DNA of 38,565 nucleotides from Candidatus Gastranaerophilales bacterium (GTDB taxonomy: Bacteria > Cyanobacteriota > Vampirovibrionia > Gastranaerophilales > Gastranaerophilaceae), in NCBI GenBank assembly GCA_944325115.1, contig CALUYX010000003.1:1-38565 (forward strand). Direction: 5' to 3'. This document shows, piece after piece, positions 1-7,431 of the stretch. The stretch's first letter is position 1. Each line of letters starts with the position of its first letter. Below the pieces are notes generated by a model. It searched no databases. It was not told the origin of the DNA and worked only from the letters and a program-made list of their open reading frames with translations. A program made the translations under genes and the position numbers.

Positions 1-807
1 TAAAATCCCTGTGCGAGTGGGGTTTAGTCCTACATTTTTTATAATAATTTCGCTATCAGGCACAATTGCCGCCATTACCATAAAAAATGCGGCTGATGAA
101 ATATCGCCCGCGATGTCTATGTCTTTTGGCACAAGTTGAGATTTCTCAATTGTGGTGAAAAATCCGTTTTCGTCTTTTCCTGTTTGTATTTGAGCCTCAA
201 GGTATTTAAACATTCTCTCCGAATGGTCGCGAGAAAGAGTGTCTTCCCGGACTGTTGTTTTGCCTTGTGTATTCACTCCCGCAAGCAAAATACAAGACTT
301 AACCTGAGCTGATGCTATAGGGCTTTTGTAGTCTATAGGTTTTAGTTTTGTGCCCTCAATTTTAAGGGGGGCTCTAAAGTTGCTTGATTCAATCTTTGCA
401 CCCATAAGACTTAGAGGTGCAATTACCCTTTTCATTGGGCGCTTAGACAGGCTGGCATCTCCTGTTAGAGTACTTGTAAAATCTTGAGAAGATAGCATGC
501 CTGATAAAAGCCTCATTGAAGTACCCGAGTTACCGCAGTCAAGAGCGTTTTTTGGTGCAGAGAATTTTTTTGGAGCATTTAATATAAGTGTGCGCTCGTC
601 AATAAAATCAACCTCGCAGCCGAGATTTTTTATAATTTCAAGAGTTGCTCTGCAGTCTGCACCAAATGAAAAATTGGAAACTTTAACCCTGCCTCCTGTT
701 TGCGCACCAAAAATAAGACTTCTGTGCGAGATAGATTTATCGGAAGGAATGGTTACAGCTCCTCTTAGCCCTCTATTTGGTTTTTGACTTATGCGGTAAT
801 TACTCAA
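1..807 (-). CDS. aroA: 3-phosphoshikimate 1-carboxyvinyltransferase (EPSP synthase), 3' end cut by window edge
   Basis: Transfers the enolpyruvyl group of PEP to shikimate-3-phosphate, the sixth step of the shikimate pathway (cytosol). The visible 269 codons show family motifs in order: SDKSISHRS near residues 22-30, the LDCGNSGTSMRLLSG segment, GDASLSKRPM, SAQVKSCILLAG, and NPTRTG close to the window edge. A full enzyme is about 430 aa, so roughly 160 residues lie outside. No ATG fits: an in-frame TAG lies 9 nt before a TTG at 805-807, and no other usual start follows before the conserved core. The TTG start overlaps the speE stop by 8 nt and is directly preceded by GGAG, so translation is probably coupled to speE. 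The family call is very secure; the start is inferred. Confidence 0.95.
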   Translation of the reverse strand, partial: MSNYRISQKPNRGLRGAVTIPSDKSISHRSLIFGAQTGGRVKVSNFSFGADCRATLEIIKNLGCEVDFIDERTLILNAPKKFSAPKNALDCGNSGTSMRLLSGMLSSQDFTSTLTGDASLSKRPMKRVIAPLSLMGAKIESSNFRAPLKIEGTKLKPIDYKSPIASAQVKSCILLAGVNTQGKTTVREDTLSRDHSERMFKYLEAQIQTGKDENGFFTTIEKSQLVPKDIDIAGDISSAAFFMVMAAIVPDSEIIIKNVGLNPTRTGIL

Positions 808-1642
808 CTCCTGCTATTTCCTTTACAAAATTGGGTACGTCAAAAACTGCTGTTTGCATTCTTGCATTATAAATTTTGCAAAGTTTAGAAATCTCATCTG
901 CTCTTTGTTTGTCTACTTTTTTGTGGCAGTGAGGAACTTCAACTACATCCGAGCAAAAAGCCCAAGACCAGTAGCCGCCGGGGTATGTGGGGATTGGTCC
1001 GCAGTAAGGTGCTACATTTTTGAAGACTTTTCTTAAAAGCTTGTACATTTTGCCCATTTCAACAACATTTGCAAAAGGTGACTCAGACTGAGGAACAACA
1101 ATCCCGCCTTCGCGCAGTGAATTTTTAACATTTGTATAAAATTCTTCCGTAAACAGCCCCTCCCCAGGACCCATCGGGTCTGTTGAGTCAATAAGAACAA
1201 CATCATAGCAGTTTTTCTTATTTTTTATGTATTCTATTGCATCTTCAACAAAAATCTTAACTTTTGGGTCATTAAGTCCGCAAGAAATTGTAGGGAGGAA
1301 TTTTTTGCTTGCTTCAATTACCATGCCGTCAATTTCACACATTTCAATACTTTTAACGGATTTGTGTTTTAGCACTTCTCTTACCGTGCCGCCGTCACCG
1401 CCGCCTATTACAAGGATGTTTTCAGGGTTTTTGTGTGCAATAAGAGGGATGTGTGCAATCATTTCATGGTAGAAAAATTCATCTTTCTCGGTTGTCATCA
1501 TAAGCCCGTCAAGTGTTAGGACGTTACCTAGCCCCTTGCTTTTAAAAATTTCAACTTCTTGAAATTCGGATTTATCTTTAAACAATGTTTCTTCTTTTTC
1601 TATTGCAACTCCATAGTGCAGTTGGTTTATTTCATGGTACAT
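800..1642 (-). CDS. speE: Spermidine synthase (polyamine aminopropyltransferase)
   Basis: Transfers aminopropyl from decarboxylated S-adenosylmethionine to putrescine, making spermidine in the cytosol. The 280-aa length is typical. An N-terminal beta domain is followed by a Rossmann methyltransferase-like fold with the GGGDGGTVREVL nucleotide loop, a CEID segment, and DSTDPMGPGEGLF carrying the catalytic Asp region. The ATG at 1642 has an AAAGGA ribosome site about 7 nt upstream and a TATAAT at 1674-1679. It is first in a two-gene unit with aroA. No speD is visible nearby, although metK, which makes the SAM precursor, lies at 24885. Confidence 0.96.
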   Translation of the reverse strand: MYHEINQLHYGVAIEKEETLFKDKSEFQEVEIFKSKGLGNVLTLDGLMMTTEKDEFFYHEMIAHIPLIAHKNPENILVIGGGDGGTVREVLKHKSVKSIEMCEIDGMVIEASKKFLPTISCGLNDPKVKIFVEDAIEYIKNKKNCYDVVLIDSTDPMGPGEGLFTEEFYTNVKNSLREGGIVVPQSESPFANVVEMGKMYKLLRKVFKNVAPYCGPIPTYPGGYWSWAFCSDVVEVPHCHKKVDKQRADEISKLCKIYNARMQTAVFDVPNFVKEIAGVE

Positions 1643-1673
1643 GTCAATTTCCTTTATTAAACTCTCTTAATTT

Positions 1674-1679
1674 ATTATA
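1674..1679 (-). promoter_or_regulatory. Putative -10 box of the speE-aroA promoter
   Basis: TATAAT on the minus strand, about 31 nt upstream of the speE ATG. No clear -35 is seen. It lies about 20 bp from the -10 of the divergent plus-strand promoter, so the two promoters share a very short control region. Confidence 0.55.
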
Positions 1680-1696
1680 CAAAAAAGGAAATTATT

Positions 1697-1705
1697 TGCT
1701 ATAAT
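1697..1705 (+). promoter_or_regulatory. Extended -10 promoter for the 98-aa gene and engB
   Basis: TGCTATAAT is a perfect extended -10 element. Transcription would begin near 1712, which is downstream of the first ATG (1706) and 6 nt before the in-frame ATG at 1718. The -35 region is poor, as is common with extended -10 promoters. Confidence 0.6.
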
Positions 1706-1717
1706 ATGTTCAAAGCT

Positions 1718-2002
1718 ATGAGAAATGTCATCCTTAAATCTTTTGAAGACTTTATAACGCAGCCTTTGGGTATTTTGCGCAAAAAAATTATCCAAATAGC
1801 AAATTTAAAGTCTGATTTTGTGAGTACAAAGTCTGTAAATGTTGAGCTTTTGGATGATACGATTCAGGTTAATGTTGTTAATAACGACAAAGTTTATAAT
1901 CTGCTATCGGCTGTAGTGTATAAAAAAAGATTGAATGAATTGAGAACAGCGAATTATGAAAATAAAACAAGCGAGTTTTTTATTAAGCTCACCAAATCTT
2001 GA
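1718..2002 (+). CDS. Small protein of unknown function upstream of engB
   Basis: I do not recognise a family. From the ATG at 1718 the product is 94 aa. An ATG at 1706 in the same frame sits directly on the -10 box and so is unlikely to be transcribed. The N-terminal part is basic (KKII) and mixed hydrophobic, followed by a beta-rich stretch around VNVELLDDTIQVNVVNND; no signal peptide or membrane segment is seen. Its last 47 nt overlap the start of engB in another frame, so the two are probably co-transcribed and perhaps coupled. It could be a real small gene, or the true coding end may be shorter through frameshift; only comparison with relatives can tell. Confidence 0.5.
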   Translation: MRNVILKSFEDFITQPLGILRKKIIQIANLKSDFVSTKSVNVELLDDTIQVNVVNNDKVYNLLSAVVYKKRLNELRTANYENKTSEFFIKLTKS

Positions 2003-2534
2003 GCTTTGCCCTATGACCGATGTTTGCGAGTTTGCGCTTTTGGGACGCTCAAATGTCGGAAAATCGAGTTTTATAAACACGCTTGTTAATAATCAAAGAC
2101 TTGCAAAAACATCAAATACTCCGGGCAAAACAAGACTTATAAATCTCTTTGAAATTCAAACAACTTCTAAGCCCTTTATAATTGCGGATTTACCAGGGTA
2201 TGGTTATGCTAAAGTTTCAAAAGTTGAACAGGAAAAGTGGCAAAAAAATCTTGAAGAATATTTGCTTAAAAGAAAAAATCTTGTATCTTGCATACAATTT
2301 ATTGATGCGCGTCATGATATTCAAAAAAATGATTTTCAAATGCACGAGTGGCTAAAAGTTAACTCTGTTCCTTGTTTTAGCGTTCTTGCAAAATGTGATT
2401 ATATTTCAAGAAACGAGGCTTTTAAGAAGTCTGCACAAATAAAAAAATATTTTGGCGGCGATGTATTGCTATTTTCTTCAAAAAACCGCATTTATGTTGA
2501 TGATTTTTTAAATTATCTTGAAAAATTAATGTAA
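1956..2534 (+). CDS. engB: Ribosome-assembly GTPase EngB/YsxC/YihA
   Basis: TRAFAC-class GTPase needed for assembly of the 50S ribosomal subunit. At 192 aa it has the usual length. G1 is GRSNVGKSS (about residues 30-38), switch I contains TPGKTRLINLF, G3 is DLPGYGYAKV, G4 appears as AKCD where TKxD is usual, and G5 is FSSK. The ATG at 1956 gives the expected N terminus (a short basic beta strand, then the G1 loop). There is only a weak GAGAA in front, which fits coupling to the overlapping upstream gene. The T to A change in G4 is tolerated in Ras-like GTPases and is only a mild oddity. Confidence 0.95.
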   Translation: MKIKQASFLLSSPNLELCPMTDVCEFALLGRSNVGKSSFINTLVNNQRLAKTSNTPGKTRLINLFEIQTTSKPFIIADLPGYGYAKVSKVEQEKWQKNLEEYLLKRKNLVSCIQFIDARHDIQKNDFQMHEWLKVNSVPCFSVLAKCDYISRNEAFKKSAQIKKYFGGDVLLFSSKNRIYVDDFLNYLEKLM

Positions 2535-2571
2535 CAAAAACTTAAACTTCATGATTCTTTTAGGAATGAAA

Positions 2572-2580
2572 TGCTATAAT
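2572..2580 (+). promoter_or_regulatory. Extended -10 promoter giving a leaderless mRNA
   Basis: TGCTATAAT ends 6 nt before the ATG at 2587, so the expected transcription start is at the A of that ATG. It would drive the unit 72-aa gene, DUF2344 gene, RNase E/G and 173-aa gene. No usable -35 is apparent. Confidence 0.6.
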
Positions 2581-2586
2581 CTTGCC

Positions 2587-2805
2587 ATGGAGAGTCCTAT
2601 TACGAGAAGTTATATAGATGACTTTACGTTTAATCAAATGATTAAAGAAGCTCGTGTGCTCCAACTTAAAAATACAGTAGAGAGAATCGGAGAATTTAAT
2701 CGCACTCACAGGGACGATATTTTGGATAAGGTTCTTGAAAACACTTCAAAATTCAGAGTGCAGGATAAGTTTAAAGCATTAAAAAATGCAAGAAAAAGTT
2801 TATAA
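2587..2805 (+). CDS. 72-aa helical protein of unknown function, probably translated from a leaderless mRNA
   Basis: I do not recognise the family. The product is strongly charged and predicted helical by eye (segments around FNQMIKEARVLQLKNTVERI and DKFKALKNARKSL), without Cys, membrane segment or signal peptide. An upstream in-frame ATG at 2551 lies before the -10 box and cannot be on this transcript; the ATG at 2587 coincides with the predicted transcription start. The 3' end overlaps the DUF2344 gene by 20 nt. Position at the head of an operon with RNase E/G hints at RNA metabolism or ribosome assembly, but that is only context. Confidence 0.6.
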   Translation: MESPITRSYIDDFTFNQMIKEARVLQLKNTVERIGEFNRTHRDDILDKVLENTSKFRVQDKFKALKNARKSL

Positions 2806-3472
2806 ATACAGACTCAAGCTTACAAAATACGGTGAGTTAAAATATATTTCTCATCTTGATTGGCAAAATCTCATTATAAAAACACTGAGGCGTTGCCAAC
2901 TCGAGCTTGTGCTTACGGAAGGATTTAATAAAATACCAAAAACCTCCTTTTCTCCGGCTTTACCTCTTTTTATTGAGAGTGACTGTGAAATAGTTTATTT
3001 TCAAACGCATAAACCCTTGAGTGATAATTTTAAAGAAGTTTTTGAAAAAAATACAAATCCTAACGTAAAACTTGTTGAGTGTCTTGATTTTTCTCATGTT
3101 CAAAGCAAACTGCCTGCTCCTGATATTCTGCTACAGTGGGCAAAATATACAGCTGTACCCGTACTCTACAAAAATGAGAGTATTTCAAATTTCAAAGAGT
3201 TAGAGTATAATACGGAAAAGTGTTTATCTTGCGATGATATTTCAATCGAGAGAAAAACAAAAAAAGGTTTAAATAAAGTTATTAATTATCGAAACTCCCT
3301 GAATTTTCTTGAATTCAAGGATGGCGTTTTGACATTTGTTTTAAAAACTGGTCAAGACGAGCACATACCATCGCTTAGAGCGGATGAGTTTCTAAAGGCG
3401 GTGTATGGTGAAGAATGGTTATTTGACATTAAAAGAGTGTGCTTTTTCGATAAAGACTTAAAGGTTTTATAA
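2786..3472 (+). CDS. DUF2344 (TIGR03936) radical-SAM-linked protein
   Basis: The 228-aa protein carries the family's N-terminal signature (RLKLTKYGELKYISHLD, then KIPKTSFSPALPL). In many bacteria this family is encoded next to, or fused to, a B12-binding radical SAM protein (TIGR03960) and just upstream of rng/rne. The second half of that context holds here, since the RNase E/G gene follows after 19 nt, but no radical SAM gene is in the window. The biochemical role is unresolved; a link to tRNA or ribosome modification is often assumed. The ATG is inside the end of the preceding gene, implying coupled translation. Confidence 0.85.
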   Translation: MQEKVYKYRLKLTKYGELKYISHLDWQNLIIKTLRRCQLELVLTEGFNKIPKTSFSPALPLFIESDCEIVYFQTHKPLSDNFKEVFEKNTNPNVKLVECLDFSHVQSKLPAPDILLQWAKYTAVPVLYKNESISNFKELEYNTEKCLSCDDISIERKTKKGLNKVINYRNSLNFLEFKDGVLTFVLKTGQDEHIPSLRADEFLKAVYGEEWLFDIKRVCFFDKDLKVL

Positions 3473-3491
3473 GATTTTAAAGGATAAGTTT

Positions 3492-5228
3492 ATGTCAAAA
3501 AAAATTGTAATTTCTGAAAAAGACAACATTGCCGCTCTTATTGAAAATAATAAGGTGAATGAGTTTTTTGTATCAAAGGGTGATGTTTTAATGGGCGATG
3601 TTTATCTTGCTCGTGTTGATAATGTCTTGCCCAGTATTGAAGCTGCCTTTTTAGATGTAGGTATGCCCGATAAGATGGCTTTTATCCACGCAAATGATAT
3701 TTCAGGCAAGGGAACTCTTAAAGAGAAAGTTAAGCCTAATCAAAAGCTTATTGTACAGGTTGTAAAAGAGCCTACAGGACACAAAGGTCCAAGGGTTACT
3801 ACTGCTCTTAGTTTACCGGGGCGTTTTCTTGTACTTTTGCCCGATGAAACAGGTGTCAATGTTTCAAGAAAAATTGTTTCAAACAAAGAGCGTGCTCGTC
3901 TAAAGTCAATTGTTAGTCTTTTAAAGCCTGTAGGTGTGGGCGTTATCGTAAGAACTGAGGCTGAAGGTCAATCTGAGGCTGAAATTCAAGAAGATATAGA
4001 AATTTTGCTTGAAAAGTGGAATTCTATAGTAACTGCAGCGGACACTGCTAATCCTCCCTGTCTTTTGTATCGTGACCAAGACTTGTTATACAGAGTAATT
4101 CGCGAAGCATGTACTGAAGATGTTGAAGAGATAATCGTAGATACGCCTTTTGCATTGCATAGAACAACTCAGCTTTTGCAACATTGGAATATGAATGTAA
4201 AAGTAAATATGCACAAAGGTAATGACCCATTACTTGTTGCAACGGGAGTAAACAAGGAAATACATGCTGCACTTCAAACAAAAGTAAACCTTCCTCTTGG
4301 CGGATATTTATTTATTCAGCAGACAGAAGCGCTTACTGTGGTTGATGTTAACAGCGGTAAGTTTACAAGTTCATCTTCTCAAGCGGAAACTATTTTAAAA
4401 ACAAACCTTCAAGCAGCCGATGAAATTGCAAGACAGTTAAAACTCAGAAACATTGGCGGCATGGTAATAGTAGACTTTATTGATATGGTTTCTCGTATGG
4501 ATAAGCTTGCTGTTCTTGAACACTTTGAATTGGCGCTTGAGCAGGATAAAGCAAAACCCCAAATCGGTCAACTTTCTGATTTAGGACTTGTTGAGCTTAC
4601 TCGTCACAGACAAGGTCAGTCATTGGCTGAAATATTTACTAAAAAATGTGATAAATGTAACGGACAGGGCTTTGTTATTGAGGATTTAAAATTCCAAACT
4701 TCAAACGCTCAGGGTGAAAACAGAGCTAAGATGAATAAAATCAAAGGTCCTTTTGCTGCAAACTTCACAACAGAAGGTAAACCAAATAATTCAAACGGTC
4801 AAAATCAGCAAAAATTCAATAAAAAAGACAAAAGAAACAGATTTAATAAAGATTTTAATAAACCTCAAGAAACCGAAGAGAATATAGTTTCTCAAGAGGC
4901 AGAGGTTCAACCTCAAATTGTTGAGGAAGTTGTTGTGCCTGAGATGAATATTGCTGAGGCACCTGTTGAGCCAAAGGTTGAGGAAACAGTTGTTCAAGAA
5001 GCACCTCAAACTGAAGAAAAACCTAAAAAAGTTTCAAGAAAAACTAAAAAATCCCAGAAAAAAGAAGCTCAAAAAGCAGCTAATGAAGCACAAAATGCTC
5101 CTGTAGAACAAGTTAAGGAGGCTTCTGTCGTAACAAAAGTTGAAAAAGAAAAAGCGGCTACGGAAGAACCTGTCGCAGAAAAACCTAAACGTACCGTGCG
5201 CAGAGGAAGAAAGGCAAAAAATGCGTAG
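3492..5228 (+). CDS. rne: Ribonuclease E/G family endoribonuclease with charged C-terminal tail
   Basis: Single-strand-specific endoribonuclease for mRNA decay and rRNA/tRNA processing. The N-terminal S1 RNA-binding domain (GDVYLARVDNVLPSIEAAFL, about residues 35-120) precedes the 5'-sensor region and the DNase I-like catalytic core with VDVNSG (about 282-287) and VDFIDM (about 326-331), the Mg-binding Asp positions. CDKCNGQG (about 386) is the CxxC zinc-link. From about residue 420 a low-complexity tail follows, Asn/Lys-rich, then Glu/Val-rich, then Lys-rich, ending RTVRRGRKAKNA. RNase G lacks such a tail, so RNase E is the better name. AAAGGA 6 nt before the ATG supports the start. It overlaps the next gene by 8 nt. 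Confidence 0.93.
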   Translation: MSKKIVISEKDNIAALIENNKVNEFFVSKGDVLMGDVYLARVDNVLPSIEAAFLDVGMPDKMAFIHANDISGKGTLKEKVKPNQKLIVQVVKEPTGHKGPRVTTALSLPGRFLVLLPDETGVNVSRKIVSNKERARLKSIVSLLKPVGVGVIVRTEAEGQSEAEIQEDIEILLEKWNSIVTAADTANPPCLLYRDQDLLYRVIREACTEDVEEIIVDTPFALHRTTQLLQHWNMNVKVNMHKGNDPLLVATGVNKEIHAALQTKVNLPLGGYLFIQQTEALTVVDVNSGKFTSSSSQAETILKTNLQAADEIARQLKLRNIGGMVIVDFIDMVSRMDKLAVLEHFELALEQDKAKPQIGQLSDLGLVELTRHRQGQSLAEIFTKKCDKCNGQGFVIEDLKFQTSNAQGENRAKMNKIKGPFAANFTTEGKPNNSNGQNQQKFNKKDKRNRFNKDFNKPQETEENIVSQEAEVQPQIVEEVVVPEMNIAEAPVEPKVEETVVQEAPQTEEKPKKVSRKTKKSQKKEAQKAANEAQNAPVEQVKEASVVTKVEKEKAATEEPVAEKPKRTVRRGRKAKNA

Positions 5229-5742
5229 AAAAATATTTTCTGTATTATATGTCATATTTTTGTTTGTTTTTATGCTCAAGGGAATACCTGCGCTTTGCGA
5301 AGTAACTGATATTCAGAATTCGCAAGGTGCGCAGGAGGTTGTAGAAGTTGTGCAAAACGATGTTAATACTCAGGAAGTTCATGACGAACGGGTTGATGTC
5401 GATAAGTTGAATGAAGAGATGGGTCTTGGCGAACAAAGGCAGATTGTTATTGATGATGTTGAAAGTTCGCCCAATGATAACATTGCTTTAACAAAAAAAG
5501 TTGTTCCGGATACGCATTCAGAGCTTGTTAAAATGGCAAAAATGTTTTTAAAAGTCATGGTTGCTGTGGCGATAAGCTCGGTTATTATCTTTGTTTTGCT
5601 GCTTTTTGTCAGAAGATTTTATACTCCTGTTATTACTATTGATGATTTAAACAGGGATGATAGCAGGAAAATTTCACTGGATACTCCGCAAAACAAAAAT
5701 GAAGCGCTTAAAACTTTTTTGGATAAAACAAGAGACATGTAA
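5221..5742 (+). CDS. 173-aa signal-peptide and single-pass membrane protein, unknown function
   Basis: Not a recognised family. The ATG at 5221 sits in an 8-nt overlap (ATGCGTAG) with the RNase E stop and gives a classic signal peptide (MRRK, then a hydrophobic run to about residue 20, with ALC near 24-26). An acidic extracytoplasmic linker (about 27-105) leads to a membrane segment at about 109-131 followed by RR and a 40-residue cytoplasmic tail. The layout of signal peptide, linker, TM and short tail is similar to FliO-type proteins, but I see no sequence signature. Coupling to RNase E suggests it might anchor or accompany RNA-decay machinery at the membrane; that is speculation. Confidence 0.7.
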   Translation: MRRKIFSVLYVIFLFVFMLKGIPALCEVTDIQNSQGAQEVVEVVQNDVNTQEVHDERVDVDKLNEEMGLGEQRQIVIDDVESSPNDNIALTKKVVPDTHSELVKMAKMFLKVMVAVAISSVIIFVLLLFVRRFYTPVITIDDLNRDDSRKISLDTPQNKNEALKTFLDKTRDM

Positions 5743-5961
5743 CTAAAGAGGTTTTTCTTGCGGTTTTCCGTGCAATTGCAGCAACAGATGAACTATTTTT
5801 GGCATCTGGCAAACAAATGAATATTTGTTTATTTCAATCGAACATTTTTTGCAATTGCAATTAATTGAATAGCATTCATATGCTTGCTGTGTCCAGTTTT
5901 GCGTAAGTGAATCGGATACCTCACCATTGGTTTGAGGGATAAAAACTTCGGAATTATTCAT
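5743..5961 (-). CDS. 72-aa Cys-rich protein, likely metal binding
   Basis: Unrecognised small protein with a compact cysteine motif: C30-x4-C35-x-C37-x2-C40-x10-C51, followed by a hydrophobic helix (KIVHLLLQL). That spacing suggests zinc or an iron-sulfur cluster rather than random Cys. AGAGGTG stands about 6 nt before the ATG at 5961, good support for translation. The gene is convergent with the 173-aa gene with no base between the two stop codons, and divergent from the glycosyltransferase-mur operon. No membrane or export signal. Confidence 0.65.
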   Translation of the reverse strand: MNNSEVFIPQTNGEVSDSLTQNWTQQAYECYSINCNCKKCSIEINKYSFVCQMPKIVHLLLQLHGKPQEKPL

Positions 5962-6063
5962 AACAACACCTCTGAAAATTTACCCTACACTTATATTTTA
6001 TCTTTATTTTTTCTTGTTTTTATCCTGTATTTGGACTATGATTGTAAATATTAATTTTATTTT

Positions 6064-6092
6064 TTGTGCTTAGGTAATTTTTTTGATAAAAT
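6064..6092 (+). promoter_or_regulatory. Sigma70-type promoter of the glycosyltransferase-murC-murB-ddl-ftsQ operon
   Basis: TTGTGC (6064-6069), 17-bp spacer, TAAAAT (6087-6092) preceded by TG at 6084-6085 (extended -10). Transcription would start near 6099, leaving a 25-nt leader. The 162-bp gap 5962-6123 also has to hold the promoter of the minus-strand Cys-rich gene, for which only a weak TAAAAT/TATAAG cluster at 5990-6000 is visible. Confidence 0.65.
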
Positions 6093-6123
6093 CAGGCTGT
6101 GAGGAGATTTATTTGTTGGAATT

Positions 6124-7431
6124 ATGAAAGATAGAATTACATTATTGCTTATAATATCCTGCTTATTAGCTTTTTTGTTTATTTTTCAAAATTACTTTAA
6201 AACTTCGTATGCGGTAATTTTCTTGATATGCTTTATGGCTCTTTATATGCTGTATATGTATCTTTCAATTAAACACCAAAGAAGAAAATTAAGGAAAAAT
6301 CCGCCCAGCTCGGAGTGTAACTACAGACCTTTTATATCAATTATGATTCCTTGCCACAATGAGCATGAAGTAATTTCTGACACTGTTGAAAATATATTAA
6401 ACGTAGATTATGAAAATTATGAAATAATTGTAATTGACGACAGGTCTACTGATTGCACCCCTGAAATCGTAAGGGAACTTGCTTCTAAATACAATAAGGT
6501 GTCAGCTTTGATTAGAGAAAAAGATGCGTTCCCGGGAAAATCCGCAGTATTGAACGATGCTCTTAAAATAGCTAAAGGTGATGTTGTTTTAGTTTTTGAC
6601 GCCGATGCAAGAATTGCTCCCGATTTTATAAAAATAATGCTTCCAAAGCTTGAGCCAAAAAGTGTTGGAGCAGTTCAGGCAAGAAAAAATATAATTAATG
6701 CGAAACAAAATTTTCTGACCGCATGCCAGTATAATGAATATGTTTTTGATTCATATTTGCAGATTGGCAGAGATGCGGTAAAAGGCGCAGTTGAGCTTCG
6801 CGGCAACGGTGAGATGATTAAAAGAGAAGCACTTGTTGATATTGACGGTTGGAATAATGAAACAATAACAGACGACCTTGATATGTCGACAAGGCTGCAT
6901 ATTAAAGGTTGGGATATTCGTTTTTGCCCTGACGCAATTGTAAATGAAGAAGGCGTAATATGCTTTAGTGCTCTTATTCAACAACGCAGACGTTGGGTTG
7001 AGGGTAGTATAAGAAGATATTTGGAATTTGCAAAAGACGTATTTTGCTCAAAAGACATGTCCTTGCGTGTAGGTTTTGACCTTATTGCCTATATTTCAGA
7101 GTTTCTTTTGCCATTTTGGCTAATTGCCGAATTATTTATACAGGCTTTTCGTTTTGTAAGGGGATACGAGGATAGCATTTTGTCTTCGATTATTCTTCTT
7201 GTGTGCACGGGAGTGTTTTTTGCCTGCGGGCTTGTGTATTCGCTAATCAAATATTCGCATTATGATTTCCTTAAGGCTCTTTGGCATGCAATCATAACGG
7301 CCGTTTACTTTGTGGTTATTTGGTTCCCTATTGCAATGTTTATTATATTTAAAATCATATTTACCAAGAAAACCATGGATTGGGGCAAGACTCAGCACGG
7401 TGTGGTAAAAGACTGTTGCGGAGGGGTGTAG
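6124..7431 (+). CDS. Membrane-bound family 2 glycosyltransferase (cellulose/PNAG synthase-like)
   Basis: Two N-terminal hydrophobic segments (about 5-23 and 28-47) precede a GT2 domain: IMIPCHNE (74-80), IIVIDDRSTD, FDADA (158-162), ITDDLDMS (TDD 248-250, catalytic base region) and QQRRRW (Q286-x-x-R289-W290), the QxxRW motif of processive enzymes. Further membrane segments lie around 320-410. Members polymerise UDP-sugars and pass the chain through the membrane; the acceptor here cannot be read from sequence. The first position in an operon with peptidoglycan precursor genes suggests a cell-wall or surface glycan. The ATG at 6124 has only TTGGA in front; GAGGAG lies too far upstream (6101). 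Confidence 0.88.
   Translation: MKDRITLLLIISCLLAFLFIFQNYFKTSYAVIFLICFMALYMLYMYLSIKHQRRKLRKNPPSSECNYRPFISIMIPCHNEHEVISDTVENILNVDYENYEIIVIDDRSTDCTPEIVRELASKYNKVSALIREKDAFPGKSAVLNDALKIAKGDVVLVFDADARIAPDFIKIMLPKLEPKSVGAVQARKNIINAKQNFLTACQYNEYVFDSYLQIGRDAVKGAVELRGNGEMIKREALVDIDGWNNETITDDLDMSTRLHIKGWDIRFCPDAIVNEEGVICFSALIQQRRRWVEGSIRRYLEFAKDVFCSKDMSLRVGFDLIAYISEFLLPFWLIAELFIQAFRFVRGYEDSILSSIILLVCTGVFFACGLVYSLIKYSHYDFLKALWHAIITAVYFVVIWFPIAMFIIFKIIFTKKTMDWGKTQHGVVKDCCGGV

Noticed and set aside
497-787. 96-aa plus-strand open frame opposite aroA
   Set aside because: The minus-strand frame carries unmistakable EPSP synthase motifs through this stretch.
5140-5220. Longer start for the 173-aa membrane protein inside rne
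   Set aside because: It would place a Lys/Arg-rich 27-residue stretch before the signal peptide; the ATG at 5221 gives a normal signal sequence and an 8-nt overlap.
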